Shown one piece after another: positions 26,403 through 36,190 of a stretch of DNA of 64,000 nucleotides. Source of the stretch: Mycolicibacterium tokaiense. GTDB taxonomy: Bacteria > Actinomycetota > Actinomycetes > Mycobacteriales > Mycobacteriaceae. The notes beneath the pieces were generated by a model that did not search any database, had not been told where the DNA came from, and saw only the letters and a program-made list of their open reading frames with translations. How positions within the stretch are numbered: position 1 is the first letter of the stretch; every line of letters starts with the position of its first letter. The stretch spans positions 1,364,001 to 1,428,000 of the forward strand of contig NZ_AP022600.1 of the NCBI RefSeq assembly GCF_010725885.1, read 5' to 3'. The position numbers and the translations under genes were made by a program.

Positions 26403-27406
26403 CCTGTTTTCCTCACCACGAGTCGCTGCACGAGAACGAAGACCAACAACAGCACGCCGGTCATGATCCGGGTCCAGTAGGAGTCCAGGTTCTCGGCGGT
26501 CACGAAGGTCTGGATGGTCCCGAGCACCAGCACGCCGATCACCGATCCGAACACGAAACCGACTCCACCGGAGAGCAGTACCCCGCCGATCACCGCAGCG
26601 GCGATGGCGTCGAGTTCCATGCCGATACCGTTGAGGCTGTATCCGGACAGTTTCTGCACCGCCAGCAGCAGACCGGCCAGTGCCGCACACAATCCGCTGA
26701 TCGCATACACCGACACCCGAGCCCGCGCGGCCTCGAGTCCCATCAGCTGCGCCGACTGCCGGTTGCCGCCCACGGCGTACACCGTGCGGCCGAAGCGGGT
26801 CTGGTGCAACACGTAGGCCGCCACCACCACGACGGTCAGGGCGATCACCACCGTCCACCGGATGAACTTGTCCTCGTAGAGATAGACGTAGTTCAGCCCG
26901 ATCTCGCGCAGCACCGGATCCTTGATGGGCAGGGTGTCGACGCTGATGACGTAGCACAGGCCGCGGGCCAGGAACATTCCTGCGAGGGTGGCGATGAACG
27001 GCTGCACGTCGAAGTACTCGATGATCAAGCCCATCAGCAGGCCGAGTGCCGGGCCCACCACCAGGACGGTGCCGACCGCCAACGGCATGGGCCAGCCGCC
27101 CTGCAACGCCGTCGCGACGATGACGGTGGACAGCGCCACCACCGAACCGACCGACAGGTCGATGCCGCCCGTCACGATCACGAACGTCATGCCGACTGCC
27201 AGGACGATCAAATAGGCGTTGTCCACCAACAGGTTCAGGAACACCTGTGCCGGACTGGCGAAGTCGTAACGCATCACCACCGCGGTGAACATCACCAGGA
27301 ACAGGGCCAGCGAGGCCAGCGGGGACAGATAGCGGCCACGGACGCGGCGCAGCAGCTCGGCAGCCGGCAGCGTGCCCTGGGGCCGGGTGGCGGTGCGCAG
27401 GGTCAT
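26399..27406 (-). CDS. yjfF: Sugar ABC transporter permease, YjfF type
   Basis: 335 residues, BPD_transp_2 (RbsC-type) permease with about nine to ten hydrophobic segments. Signature VTGGIDLSVGSVVAL in segment 3, VQPFIATLAGMFLARG, GRTVYAVGGNRQSAQLMG, and SGGVGFVFGSVIGVL. Second permease of a YtfQRT-YjfF-like importer, the E. coli version of which carries galactofuranose. ATG 27406 overlaps the upstream permease stop by 4 bp. Confidence 0.88.
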   Translation of the reverse strand: MTLRTATRPQGTLPAAELLRRVRGRYLSPLASLALFLVMFTAVVMRYDFASPAQVFLNLLVDNAYLIVLAVGMTFVIVTGGIDLSVGSVVALSTVIVATALQGGWPMPLAVGTVLVVGPALGLLMGLIIEYFDVQPFIATLAGMFLARGLCYVISVDTLPIKDPVLREIGLNYVYLYEDKFIRWTVVIALTVVVVAAYVLHQTRFGRTVYAVGGNRQSAQLMGLEAARARVSVYAISGLCAALAGLLLAVQKLSGYSLNGIGMELDAIAAAVIGGVLLSGGVGFVFGSVIGVLVLGTIQTFVTAENLDSYWTRIMTGVLLLVFVLVQRLVVRKTG

Positions 27407-28485
27407 GATCGGCTCATCTCACGTGTGGGCAGGTCGCCCCCGCCGGTCGTAACCGAGGTCGACGGACCTGCACCGTCGCGTTTCGGCCCGGACCGCCGGC
27501 GGGTCAGCATCGCCCGGAACTTCGGGGACTGCAGCAGGCACACCGCGATGACCACCAGTGCTTTGAACACCAGCGTGGTCTCCGGGGTGATGCCGGCGGT
27601 GTAGACGGTGGTGGTCAGCGTCTGGATGATCAACGCGCCCAGGATGGTTCCGGTCAGGCTGAACCGCCCGCCCAGCAGCGAGGTGCCGCCGATCACGACC
27701 GCCAGGATGGCGTCCATCTCGATCCACAGGCCGGCATTGTTGGCGTCGGCGGCCGAGATGTTCGACGCGATCATCAGCCCGGCGATGCCGGCGCACACCG
27801 CGCAGAAGACGTAGACGGCGAAGACGATCGAGCGGTGCCGGACGCCGGCGAGGCGGCTGGCCTCCGGGTTGATCCCCACCGATTCCAGCAGCATGCCCAA
27901 GGCGGTGCGCCGCACCACCAGGCCCACCACCGCGAACACCGCGAGGCTCACCAGGATCGCGACCGGCAACCCGAACGCATACCCGGCCCCCAGCACCTTG
28001 AACGGCGCGCTGGTGACGGTGACGATCTGGCCGTCGGTGATGAACAGGGCGATGCCGCGCCCCGCGGTCATCAGCACCAGTGTCGCGATGATCGGCTGGA
28101 CGCCGAACACCGAGACCAGCATGCCGTTCCACAGACCCAGCCCCACCGCCACACCGAGGGCGATGCCCATCGCGGTGATCACCGTCGCAGCCCCGGCGGG
28201 GTTGTCGGACGCGGCGATGTGCGCACACGCCAGCGCGCCGCTCACGGCCACCACGGCACCCACCGACAGGTCGATACCGCGGGAGGCGATCACCAGGGTC
28301 ATCCCGAGCGCCACCAGCATGGTGGGCGCGCCGTTGCGCAGGATGTCGATCAGACTGCCGAACAGGTGCCCGTCCTGGATCCGGATGCTCAGAAAGCTCG
28401 GGGTCAGGATCACGTTGACCACCAGCAGCGCGGCCAGCGCCAGCACCGGCCACAGCAGCGGCGAGGCGGTCAGCTTCCGCATCAT
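27403..28485 (-). CDS. ytfT: Sugar ABC transporter permease, YtfT type
   Basis: 360 residues, same BPD_transp_2 family as its neighbour. Core motifs: IASRGIDLSVGAVVAV, VQPIIATLVLMTAGRGIA, LLESVGINPEASRLAGV, and TSLLGGRFSLTGTILGALI. ATG 28485 overlaps the ATPase TGA; an in-frame extension upstream is not coding-like. The C-terminal ~35 residues are polar (RRRSGPKRDGAG) and cytoplasmic. Forms the channel with the YjfF-type partner. Confidence 0.88.
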   Translation of the reverse strand: MMRKLTASPLLWPVLALAALLVVNVILTPSFLSIRIQDGHLFGSLIDILRNGAPTMLVALGMTLVIASRGIDLSVGAVVAVSGALACAHIAASDNPAGAATVITAMGIALGVAVGLGLWNGMLVSVFGVQPIIATLVLMTAGRGIALFITDGQIVTVTSAPFKVLGAGYAFGLPVAILVSLAVFAVVGLVVRRTALGMLLESVGINPEASRLAGVRHRSIVFAVYVFCAVCAGIAGLMIASNISAADANNAGLWIEMDAILAVVIGGTSLLGGRFSLTGTILGALIIQTLTTTVYTAGITPETTLVFKALVVIAVCLLQSPKFRAMLTRRRSGPKRDGAGPSTSVTTGGGDLPTREMSRS

Positions 28486-29987
28486 GTCGCACTCCCCCCG
28501 GCGATGAGCGCGGTGAGTTCCTTTACACCGCAATCAGATCCGACCTGCGCGACGCAGTGGCCGTCGCGCAGGACGGCAATCCGGTCGCTGATGCGCACCA
28601 CCTCGTCGAGTTCGGCGGAGATGAACACCATCCCCATCCCGCCCTCTGCCAACTCCGCCACCAACTTCTGGATCTGGGCCTTGGCTCCCACATCGATTCC
28701 CCGGGTCGGTTCATCGAGGATGAAGAGCTGGGGCTCGGTGATCAACCACCGCGCCAGGAGCACCTTCTGCTGGTTGCCGCCGCTGAGGTTCTTCACCAGC
28801 GCCCCGGGATCTCGGGGACGGATGTCGAGCACCTGCATGTACTTGGCCACCAGTTCGTTCGTGGTCTTCGTCGACAACCGCCGCGCGAAGCCGCGGCGGG
28901 CCTGCAGGGCCAGCACGAGGTTCTCGCGCACGGTGAGGTCGCCGATGACGCCCTCGCCCTTGCGATCCTCGGAGGTGAAGGCCACACCCTGGGCGATGGC
29001 CGCGCGCGGTGACCGCAGGGTCACCGCTGTGCCGTTGATGGAGATCTCTCCGGCGGTGGCGCGGTCAGCCCCGAACAGCAAGCGGGCCAACTCTGTTCGG
29101 CCCGAGCCCAGTAGGCCCGCCAACCCCACCACTTCGCCGCGGTGCACGTCGATGTCGGTGGGTGCCACGGCGTGGGCCCGGCCCACGCCGCGGGCGTGCA
29201 GCACCCGCTGGCTCTCGTCGACGGTGTGCGCGGACTCCTCGCCCAGTTCCTCCAGCAGGTCCATCTCGTGCCCCAGCATGGCTGCCACCAACTGCACCCG
29301 GTCCAGCGCTGCGGTCGGGTACTCCCCGACCAGGCGGCCGTTGCGCAGCACCGTCAGCCTGTCGGAGATCGCATAGATCTGGTCCAGGAAGTGCGAGACG
29401 AACAGGATGGCCGTCCCGGAGTCACGCAGCCGGCGCATCACCCGGAACAGCTCGGCCACCTCACCGGCGTCGAGGCTCGAAGTCGGTTCGTCGAGGATCA
29501 GCACCTGCGCCGAGACCGCTGTCGCCCGGGCGATCGCCACGAGCTGCTGCAGGGCGATCGGGTGCTCGCCCAGGACGGATCCGGGGTCGATGTCGAGATC
29601 GAGTTCCCCGAGCAACTGGGCGGCGCGCCGCTTCATGGCCCGGGAGTCGATGCGGCCCAGGCGCCGCGGTTCACGTCCCAGCAGGATGTTCTCCGCCACG
29701 GTCAGGTTCGTGCACAGGTTGACTTCCTGGTAGACGGTGCTGATGCCCGCCTCCTGCGCCTGCCGGGGGCCGGAGAACCGTTGCGGCACACCGGCCACGG
29801 TGATACTTCCGGCGTCGATGTCGTAGACGCCGGTGAGTGCCTTGATCAACGTCGACTTCCCGGCGCCGTTCTCACCCATCAGCGCGTGGATCTCGCCGGG
29901 GAGCAGGCGGAAGTCGACGGCATCGAGTGCCCGCACTCCCGGGAAGTCGATGGTGACGCCGCGCATGTCGACCACCGGGGTCGACAT
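28482..29987 (-). CDS. ytfR: Sugar ABC transporter ATP-binding protein, YtfR type
   Basis: 501 residues with two tandem ATPase domains, as in RbsA/YtfR. First domain: Walker [15 protein letters not shown] (about residue 38), Walker B LILDEPTSSLD. Second: degenerate Walker A GLLGSGRTELARLL, intact [15 protein letters not shown] and [13 protein letters not shown]. Asymmetric ATP sites of this kind are normal for the family. Start ATG 29987 (MSTPVVDMRG); a GTG at 30008 is possible but has no ribosome-binding site. Confidence 0.9.
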   Translation of the reverse strand: MSTPVVDMRGVTIDFPGVRALDAVDFRLLPGEIHALMGENGAGKSTLIKALTGVYDIDAGSITVAGVPQRFSGPRQAQEAGISTVYQEVNLCTNLTVAENILLGREPRRLGRIDSRAMKRRAAQLLGELDLDIDPGSVLGEHPIALQQLVAIARATAVSAQVLILDEPTSSLDAGEVAELFRVMRRLRDSGTAILFVSHFLDQIYAISDRLTVLRNGRLVGEYPTAALDRVQLVAAMLGHEMDLLEELGEESAHTVDESQRVLHARGVGRAHAVAPTDIDVHRGEVVGLAGLLGSGRTELARLLFGADRATAGEISINGTAVTLRSPRAAIAQGVAFTSEDRKGEGVIGDLTVRENLVLALQARRGFARRLSTKTTNELVAKYMQVLDIRPRDPGALVKNLSGGNQQKVLLARWLITEPQLFILDEPTRGIDVGAKAQIQKLVAELAEGGMGMVFISAELDEVVRISDRIAVLRDGHCVAQVGSDCGVKELTALIAGGSAT

Positions 29988-30012
29988 GGCGGACTCGTTG
30001 ACCAGCACCGCG

Positions 30013-30999
30013 TCAGTACTTGCGGTCGGGCAGCACGGCGGCGGCCTGCTGCTGATCGAAGGTCTCGTCGGGGGTGACGACGCGCGGCGGCACGGACTCA
30101 CCGGCGACCACCTGCTTGGCCAGCTCCATCAGTTGCGGCCCGAGCAGCGGGTTGCATTCGACGATGAAGTTGAACTTGCCGTCGGCCAGCGCCTGCATGC
30201 CGTCGCGGGTGGCGTCGATCGCGACGATCTTGATGTCCTGGCCCGGCTTCTTGCCTGCCGCTTCGATGGCTTCCATGGCGCCGAGCGCCATGTCGTCGTT
30301 CTGCGCGAACACCAGGTCGATCTTCGGGTTGGCCTTGAGGAACGCCTCCATCACCTGCTTGCCGCCCGACCGGGTGAAATCGCCGGTCTGCGAGGCGATC
30401 ACGGTGAGCTTGGGGTCGGCGGCGATGGCTTCGGCGAAGCCCTTGCTGCGTTCCAGGGCGGGGTCCGAACCCGTGGTGCCCTCCAGTTGGACGATGTTCA
30501 CCGGTCCGGGCGTCGCCGCGAACTCCTTGACCACCCACTCGCCGGCCCAGGTGCCTTCCCGGACGAAATCGGCGCCCAGGAAGGTCTTGTAGACGTCGGG
30601 TTCGGTGGTGTCGACGGCACGGTCGGTCAGGATCACCGGGATCCCGGCGTTCTTCGCCTCGAGCAGCACAGCATCCCAGCCGGTGCGCACCACCGGGCTG
30701 AAGGCGATCACATCGACCTGCTGCTGCACGAACGACCGGATGGCAGAGATCTGGTTCTCCTGCTCGCCGTTGGCGTCGGAGAACTTCAGGTCGATGTCGG
30801 CCTCTTTGGCGGCGTCCTGGATCGAGGCGGTGTTGGCCGTGCGCCACCCGCTCTCCGCACCCACCTGGGAGAAGCCCATGGTGATCCGGCCGTCGTCGGA
30901 GCCGCCGCCGGCGTCGCCGGCGGGTGCCGGTCCGCTGCCACAGGCCGACAAGACGCCCACCGTCACGATGCCGAGCATCGCGGTCAAGAACTTGCTCAT
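30013..30999 (-). CDS. ytfQ: Sugar ABC transporter substrate-binding lipoprotein, YtfQ type
   Basis: 328 residues. Signal peptide MSKFLTAMLGIVTVGVLSAC ends in a lipobox with Cys20. The mature protein is a ribose-binding-protein fold: MGFSQVGAESGWRTANTASI, then VDVIAFSPVVRTGWDAVL and VFAQNDDMALGAMEAIEAAG, all typical of YtfQ-like galactofuranose/arabinose binders. AAGGG sits 7 nt before ATG 30999, which is preferred over an in-frame ATG at 31014. First gene of the leftward arabinose operon, behind an operator-covered promoter. Confidence 0.9.
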   Translation of the reverse strand: MSKFLTAMLGIVTVGVLSACGSGPAPAGDAGGGSDDGRITMGFSQVGAESGWRTANTASIQDAAKEADIDLKFSDANGEQENQISAIRSFVQQQVDVIAFSPVVRTGWDAVLLEAKNAGIPVILTDRAVDTTEPDVYKTFLGADFVREGTWAGEWVVKEFAATPGPVNIVQLEGTTGSDPALERSKGFAEAIAADPKLTVIASQTGDFTRSGGKQVMEAFLKANPKIDLVFAQNDDMALGAMEAIEAAGKKPGQDIKIVAIDATRDGMQALADGKFNFIVECNPLLGPQLMELAKQVVAGESVPPRVVTPDETFDQQQAAAVLPDRKY

Positions 31000-31107
31000 G
31001 ACAAAACCCTTCATCCAAGTATTCCCTGAGGTCAGAGCAGCGCCGGTGGTGTGCGAGCAGATGGAAGATGCGACGGCAGAAGATGTGACCGGCGTTACAC
31101 CTCAGGG

Positions 31108-31137
31108 ATGTTAACGCTCACATTCGGAACCTGTCAA
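31108..31137 (-). promoter_or_regulatory. Promoter of the leftward transporter-arabinose operon
   Basis: Read leftward, TTGACA (31137-31132) and TAACAT (31113-31108) are 18 bp apart, a strong consensus pair. The -10 is inside the operator at 31109-31122, so repressor binding would exclude polymerase. Start predicted near 31101, about 100 nt before the binding-protein ATG. Confidence 0.6.
31109..31122. promoter_or_regulatory. LacI-type operator 1
   Basis: TGTTAACGCTCACA, one of three copies of TGTKAACGCTMACA with the central CG step typical of LacI-family sites. It covers the -10 and spacer end of the leftward promoter. The regulator encoded at 25380-26402 is the obvious binder. Confidence 0.7.
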
Positions 31138-31143
31138 CGATTT

Positions 31144-31157
31144 TGTGAACGCTAACA
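31144..31157. promoter_or_regulatory. LacI-type operator 2
   Basis: TGTGAACGCTAACA, second copy, 35 bp centre to centre from operator 1 and just upstream of the leftward -35. It lies between the two divergent promoters, so it could support looping or serve both. Confidence 0.66.
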
Positions 31158-31173
31158 TTGTTTGTTCGGCGCC

Positions 31174-31203
31174 TTGACAAATGCGTGAGAGCCGTCACAA
31201 GAT
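31174..31203 (+). promoter_or_regulatory. Promoter of the rightward transporter-galactose operon
   Basis: TTGACA (31174-31179) and CAAGAT (31198-31203) with 18-bp spacing; the -35 is perfect and the -10 moderate. The start would fall near 31210, inside operator 3. Confidence 0.5.
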
Positions 31204-31209
31204 CGCCGT

Positions 31210-31223
31210 TGTGAACGCTCACA
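31210..31223. promoter_or_regulatory. LacI-type operator 3
   Basis: TGTGAACGCTCACA, the most symmetric copy (TGTGA/TCACA arms around ACGC), 66 bp from operator 2. Its position at the predicted start of the rightward transcript fits direct repression of the ChvE-type importer and gal genes. Confidence 0.68.
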
Positions 31224-31287
31224 TCACGAGGGCGATCAGGCGGGGGCCGTGGATGCGCGGCACCAGAACCAAGCAAAGGACTTTCCC

Positions 31288-32388
31288 ATGCGCAGGAGCT
31301 TTGTCCGGACGGTAGGCGTGCTCGCAGCAGCGGTCGCGATCACGAGCGTTGGGTGCGGCCGTTCGACCACCACCGAATCCACCGAGGCCGGCGGCGAAGC
31401 CTCCGGCACCATCGGCATCTCGATGCCCACCAAGTCCTCCGAGCGGTGGGTGGCCGACGGTGACAACATGGCCGAGCAGTTCCAGGCCCTCGGTTACGAG
31501 ACCGATCTGCAGTACGGCGACGACGTGGTGCAGAACCAGGTGTCGCAGATCGAGAACATGATCACCAAGGGCGTGCGGGCCCTGGTCATCGCACCCATCG
31601 ACGGTTCCTCGCTGACCGACATCCTGCAGCGGGCCGCCGATGCCGACATTCCGGTGGTCAGCTACGACCGCCTGATCCGCGGGTCGGAGAACGTCGACTA
31701 CTACGCCACCTTCGACAACTTCAAAGTCGGTGTGCTTCAGGCTAATTACATCGTCGACAAGCTGGGGGTCGAGCAGAATCCGGGCCCGTTCAACATCGAA
31801 CTGTTCGCCGGATCGCCCGACGACAACAACGCCACCTTCTTCTTCGACGGCGCCATGAGTGTCCTGCAGCCCTACATCGACAGCGGCAAGCTGGTGGTGC
31901 GCAGCGGCCAGACGTCCTTCGACCAGGTGGCCACCCTGCGCTGGGACGGTGGGCTGGCCCAGTCCCGGATGGACAACCTGCTCAGCCGGGCCTACACCAG
32001 CGGTCGGGTGGACGCCGTACTCTCGCCGTATGACGGGATGTCCCTGGGCATCATCTCTGCGCTGAAGAGCTCGGGTTACGGCACACCGGCCAACCCGCTG
32101 CCGGTGGTCACCGGACAGGACGCCGAGCTGGCTTCGGTCAAGTCCATCGTCGCGGGTGAGCAGACGCAGACCGTCTTCAAGGACACCCGGGAATTGGCCG
32201 AATCCGCTGTGCAGATGGCTGATTCCATGCTCACCGACGGTGAACCCGAGGTCAACGACACCACCACCTACGACAACGGGGTGAAGGTCGTGCCCTCCTA
32301 TCTGCTGGAGCCGGTCAGCGTCGACAAGGAGAACTACGAGAAGGTGCTGGTCGAGTCGGGTTACTACACCCAGGATCAACTCGCCTGA
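31288..32388 (+). CDS. chvE: Multiple-sugar-binding lipoprotein, ChvE type
   Basis: 366 residues. Signal peptide with Arg-Arg start ([19 protein letters not shown]) and lipobox ending SVGC (Cys23). Mature ChvE-like features: [57 protein letters not shown], and [18 protein letters not shown]. ChvE proteins bind galactose, arabinose, glucose and related aldoses. AAAGGA (31275-31280) is 7 nt before ATG 31288. First gene of the rightward operon. Confidence 0.9.
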   Translation: MRRSFVRTVGVLAAAVAITSVGCGRSTTTESTEAGGEASGTIGISMPTKSSERWVADGDNMAEQFQALGYETDLQYGDDVVQNQVSQIENMITKGVRALVIAPIDGSSLTDILQRAADADIPVVSYDRLIRGSENVDYYATFDNFKVGVLQANYIVDKLGVEQNPGPFNIELFAGSPDDNNATFFFDGAMSVLQPYIDSGKLVVRSGQTSFDQVATLRWDGGLAQSRMDNLLSRAYTSGRVDAVLSPYDGMSLGIISALKSSGYGTPANPLPVVTGQDAELASVKSIVAGEQTQTVFKDTRELAESAVQMADSMLTDGEPEVNDTTTYDNGVKVVPSYLLEPVSVDKENYEKVLVESGYYTQDQLA

Positions 32389-33929
32389 TGAGCCAGCCTG
32401 CTGCCCCGCTGCTCGAGATGCGGGACATCACCAAACGGTTCGGCGCCGTCACCGCGCTGAGCGATGTCAACCTCACCGTACGCACGGGCGAGATCCATGC
32501 CATCTGCGGGGAGAACGGCGCCGGCAAGTCCACCCTGATGAAGGTGCTCAGCGGTATCTATCCGCACGGCAGCTACGCCGGCGAGATCGTCTTCGATGGT
32601 AAACCGGGCCACTTCAAGGACATCCGCTCCAGCGAACGGGCCGGCATCGGCATCATCCACCAGGAGCTGGCGCTGGTGCCGGTGCTGACCATCGCCGAGA
32701 ACATCTTCCTGGGCAACGAGCATGCCTCGGCCGGGGTGATCAACTGGAACGAGACCACCACCCACGCTCAGAAACTGTTGCAGCGCGTGGGATTACGGGA
32801 GAGCCCGGGCACCCGGATCTCCGACATCGGGGTCGGCAAACAGCAACTCGTCGAGATCGCCAAGGCGCTGTCGAAGAAGGTCAAACTCCTGATCCTCGAC
32901 GAGCCGACCGCGGCCCTGAACGACGAGGACAGCCGGCATCTTCTCGACCTCATGATCGAGCTCCGCGGCCAAGGTCTGACCTGCATCATCATCTCGCACA
33001 AGCTCAACGAGGTGATGCAGGTGGCCGACAACATCACGATCCTGCGTGACGGTCAGACCATCGAGACCTTGGCGGTGAACCCCCAGATCACCGAAGAACA
33101 CGTGATCCGGGGCATGGTCGGTCGCGACATGACCGACCGCTTCCCGGAGCGGACGCCGCATCCCATCGGCGAGGTCACCTTCGCCATCGAGGACTGGACG
33201 GTGTTCCACCCGCTCGACCAGCAACGCAAGGTGGTCGACGGGGTGTCGATCAACGTGCGGCGCGGCGAGGTCGTGGGCCTCGCCGGTCTGATGGGGGCCG
33301 GGCGCACCGAGCTCGCGATGAGCGTGTTCGGGCGCAGCTACGGAAAGAAGGCAGGCGGCACGGTCTTCAAGGACGGCAAGGAGATTCGCATCAACACGGT
33401 GTCCGATGCGATCACCAACCGGATCGCCTACGCCACCGAGGACCGCAAGCACTACGGCTTGAACCTGATGGACGACATCGCCCGCAGCGTGACCCTGGCG
33501 TCGTTGCAGAAGGTGAGCAAGATGACCGTCATCAACGAGCACGAGGAAGCGGTGGTCGCCGAGCGGTTCCGCAAGGACATGCACATCAAGGCGCAGTCGG
33601 TGAAGACCACCACCGGCAACCTGTCCGGGGGCAATCAGCAGAAGGTGGTGCTGAGCAAATGGATCTTCGCCGACCCGGATGTGCTGATCCTGGACGAACC
33701 CACCCGCGGGATCGACGTCGGCGCCAAGTACGAGATCTACACGATCATCAACTCCCTTGCCGCCGAGGGTAAATCGGTCATCGTCATCTCCTCGGAGCTG
33801 CCTGAGCTGATCGGCCTGTGCGACCGCATCTACACGCTGAACGAGGGGCGCCTCACCGGCGAGGTCAGTCGTGCTGACGCGACCCAGGAGACATTGATGC
33901 ATCACATGATGAAGGGACGGACCACATGA
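32388..33929 (+). CDS. gguA: Multiple-sugar ABC transporter ATP-binding protein, GguA/MmsA type
   Basis: 513 residues, tandem ATPase domains. N-terminal Walker [18 protein letters not shown] and Walker [14 protein letters not shown]-terminal degenerate Walker [17 protein letters not shown], with [16 protein letters not shown] and [18 protein letters not shown]. It matches GguA/XylG length and order. The start and previous stop share a base (TGATG). Partner of the ChvE-like and GguB-like proteins on either side. Confidence 0.92.
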   Translation: MSQPAAPLLEMRDITKRFGAVTALSDVNLTVRTGEIHAICGENGAGKSTLMKVLSGIYPHGSYAGEIVFDGKPGHFKDIRSSERAGIGIIHQELALVPVLTIAENIFLGNEHASAGVINWNETTTHAQKLLQRVGLRESPGTRISDIGVGKQQLVEIAKALSKKVKLLILDEPTAALNDEDSRHLLDLMIELRGQGLTCIIISHKLNEVMQVADNITILRDGQTIETLAVNPQITEEHVIRGMVGRDMTDRFPERTPHPIGEVTFAIEDWTVFHPLDQQRKVVDGVSINVRRGEVVGLAGLMGAGRTELAMSVFGRSYGKKAGGTVFKDGKEIRINTVSDAITNRIAYATEDRKHYGLNLMDDIARSVTLASLQKVSKMTVINEHEEAVVAERFRKDMHIKAQSVKTTTGNLSGGNQQKVVLSKWIFADPDVLILDEPTRGIDVGAKYEIYTIINSLAAEGKSVIVISSELPELIGLCDRIYTLNEGRLTGEVSRADATQETLMHHMMKGRTT

Positions 33930-35158
33930 CCACCACCCCCACGGTGGACACCACATCACCGGCGCCGGCGGCGCCGCCACCGGATTCCACGCTCGCGCGA
34001 CTCACCGCGGCGATCCGGGGCAACTTCCGCCAGTACGGCATGGTCGTGGCGCTGGTGCTCATCGTCATCCTGTTCCAGTTCACCACTGACGGCATCCTGC
34101 TCAAGCCGCTGAACGTCACCAACATCGTTCAGCAGAACGGCTACATCCTGATCCTGGCGATCGGGATGGTGATGGTGATCATCTGCGGACACATCGATCT
34201 CTCGGTGGGCTCGATCGCCGGGTTCGTCGGTGCCACCTCCGCGGTGCTGATGATCAACAACTCCATGCCCTGGCCGCTCGCTGTCGCCCTCTGTCTGCTC
34301 TTGGGAGCGTTGATCGGTGCCTGGCAGGGCTTTTGGATCGCCTATGTCGGCATCCCGTCGTTCATCGTCACGCTGGCCGGCATGCTGGTGTTCCGCGGCG
34401 CCACCCAGTACCTGCTGGAGGGCCAGTCGATCGCACCGTTCCCTCGGAGCTTCGGGGTGGTCAGCAGCGGGTTCCTGCCCGAGATCGGCGGCAGCAGCCT
34501 CTACCACTGGCCCACCATGATCCTCGGCGCACTGGTCACCGTGGCCGCGGTCTGGCAGCAGGTGCGCCAACGCCGGGCCCAGTCCCACTACGGTTTCGAC
34601 GTCCTGCCGGCCGGCTGGTTCATCGCCAAGTGCGCCACGATCGTGGCTGCCCTGGCCGCCTTCACCCTGCTGCTCGCCAGCTACCGCGGCGTCCCGGTGG
34701 TCGGCATCGTGCTGGCAGTCGCGTTCGTCGTCTACGCCTTCGTGATGCGCTCGACGGTCTTCGGGCGGCAGGTGTACGCCGTCGGCGGCAACGTGGCGGC
34801 AGCGCGGCTGTCCGGGGTCAAGACCAAGCGGGTCACCTTCCTGGTCTTCGTGAACATGGGCCTGCTGTCGGCGCTGGCGGGCCTGCTGTTCGCGGCGCGG
34901 CTCAACTCCGCCACCCCGCAGGCCGGCATCGGCATGGAACTGGAAGCCATCGCCGCGGCCTTCATCGGCGGGGCATCGGCCAACGGCGGTGTGGGCACGG
35001 TGTTCGGTGCGGTCATCGGCGGTTTTGTGCTCGGTGTCCTGAACAACGGCATGTCGTTGATCGGTATCGGCAGCGATGTCCAACAGCTCATCAAGGGTCT
35101 GGTGCTGCTGGCCGCGGTGGGCTTCGACGTCTACAACAAGAAGAAGGGCGCATCCTGA
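33926..35158 (+). CDS. gguB: Multiple-sugar ABC transporter permease, GguB type
   Basis: 410-residue integral membrane protein, longer than RbsC-type permeases as usual for GguB/XylH. Core motifs: [53 protein letters not shown], and [20 protein letters not shown] Pro/Ala-rich cytoplasmic start precedes about ten or more membrane segments. ATG 33926 overlaps the ATPase stop by 4 bp, and its own stop overlaps the probable CTG start of galT. Confidence 0.91.
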   Translation: MTTTPTVDTTSPAPAAPPPDSTLARLTAAIRGNFRQYGMVVALVLIVILFQFTTDGILLKPLNVTNIVQQNGYILILAIGMVMVIICGHIDLSVGSIAGFVGATSAVLMINNSMPWPLAVALCLLLGALIGAWQGFWIAYVGIPSFIVTLAGMLVFRGATQYLLEGQSIAPFPRSFGVVSSGFLPEIGGSSLYHWPTMILGALVTVAAVWQQVRQRRAQSHYGFDVLPAGWFIAKCATIVAALAAFTLLLASYRGVPVVGIVLAVAFVVYAFVMRSTVFGRQVYAVGGNVAAARLSGVKTKRVTFLVFVNMGLLSALAGLLFAARLNSATPQAGIGMELEAIAAAFIGGASANGGVGTVFGAVIGGFVLGVLNNGMSLIGIGSDVQQLIKGLVLLAAVGFDVYNKKKGAS

Positions 35159-36189
35159 CCCTCGCGGCCACGCACCGGACGCTGGCAGACGGGCGCGATC
35201 TGTGGTTCTTCGACCTGCCCGGGCACCGGGTGGCCCCGGTACCCGATCGTCGCCCGCTTCCCGCGCAGCCCGCAACACCGTCGGACCTGCGCTTCGACCG
35301 GCGCACCGGCCAGTGGGTGGTGATCGCGGCCCTGCGGCAGGAGCGCACCTACAAACCGCCACCCGATCAGTGCCCGCTGTGCCCCGGGCCCACCGGCATG
35401 ACCAGTGAGATCCCGGCCCCGGACTACGACGTCGCGGTCTTCGAGAACCGCTTCGCCAGTCTGTCGGCCGCCAACAACGGCCGCTGCGAGGTGGTCTGCT
35501 TCACCAGCGAGCACACCGGTTCGTTCGCCGGGCTGCAGTCGCGCAAGGCCAGACTGGTGGTCGACGTGTGGCGGGAGCGCACCCGCGACCTGATGTCCCG
35601 GCCGGGTATCGAGCAGGTGTTCGTCTTCGAGAACCGTGGAGAAGAGATCGGGGTGACCCTGACGCACCCGCACGGCCAGATCTACGGGTATCCCTACCTG
35701 CCTCCCACCACAGAGTCGATGCTGGCCGCGGCGGACGCACACCGGAAAGCCAACGGCAGCAACCTGTTCGCCGACCTGCTGGCCGATGAAGTTGCCGACG
35801 GCTCGCGGGTGATCCTGGCGACCGGTAGTGTCACCGCCCTGGTGCCGTTCGCCGCCCGCTGGCCGGTGGAGGTGCACATCTACCCGAACCGCAAGGTGCG
35901 CAACCTGCTCGAACTCGATGACGCCGAACTCGACGACCTCACCGCGGTCTACCAACAGATCCTGCAACGGTTCGACCGCATGTACGCCGCGCCGCTGCCC
36001 TACATGGCGGCACTGCACCAGTACACCGACAGCGAGGCCCAGCGCGAAGGCTACTTCCACATCCAGGTGATCTCCATCCGGCGCAGCGCCACCAAGTTGA
36101 AGTACCTTGCCGGCTCGGAGTCGGTGATGGGGGCGTTCATCAACGACGTTGTCCCGGAGGCGCTCGCCGACACACTGCGGGGGCTCTGA
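35155..36189 (+). CDS. galT: Galactose-1-phosphate uridylyltransferase, probable CTG start
   Basis: 344 residues. The Leloir enzyme exchanges UMP between UDP-glucose and galactose 1-phosphate. Seen: zinc site CPLCPGP near residue 72, active-site [14 protein letters not shown] with the uridylylated His, and C-terminal [13 protein letters not shown]. The conserved start [15 protein letters not shown] precedes any ATG, GTG or TTG in frame. The only start signal preserving it is CTG 35155, which overlaps the permease TGA and has AAGGG (35144-35148) 6 nt upstream. A GTG at about 35230 would delete the first ~25 residues. Followed 1 bp later by galK. Confidence 0.9.
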   Translation: MTLAATHRTLADGRDLWFFDLPGHRVAPVPDRRPLPAQPATPSDLRFDRRTGQWVVIAALRQERTYKPPPDQCPLCPGPTGMTSEIPAPDYDVAVFENRFASLSAANNGRCEVVCFTSEHTGSFAGLQSRKARLVVDVWRERTRDLMSRPGIEQVFVFENRGEEIGVTLTHPHGQIYGYPYLPPTTESMLAAADAHRKANGSNLFADLLADEVADGSRVILATGSVTALVPFAARWPVEVHIYPNRKVRNLLELDDAELDDLTAVYQQILQRFDRMYAAPLPYMAALHQYTDSEAQREGYFHIQVISIRRSATKLKYLAGSESVMGAFINDVVPEALADTLRGL

Positions 36190-36190
36190 C

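Noticed and set aside
31084..31099. TGTGACCGGCGTTACA as a fourth LacI-type operator
   Set aside because: Its half-sites are spaced differently from the 14-bp sites and the centre does not match; it may be another protein's site or chance.
32793..33980. A 395-codon minus-strand frame opposite gguA
   Set aside because: Antisense to a fully conserved ABC ATPase; His/Asp/Val-rich shadow without motifs.
34333..35154. N-terminal extension of galT into the permease gene
   Set aside because: The extra 274 codons are an out-of-frame reading of GguB with an Arg/Pro/Gly-biased composition.
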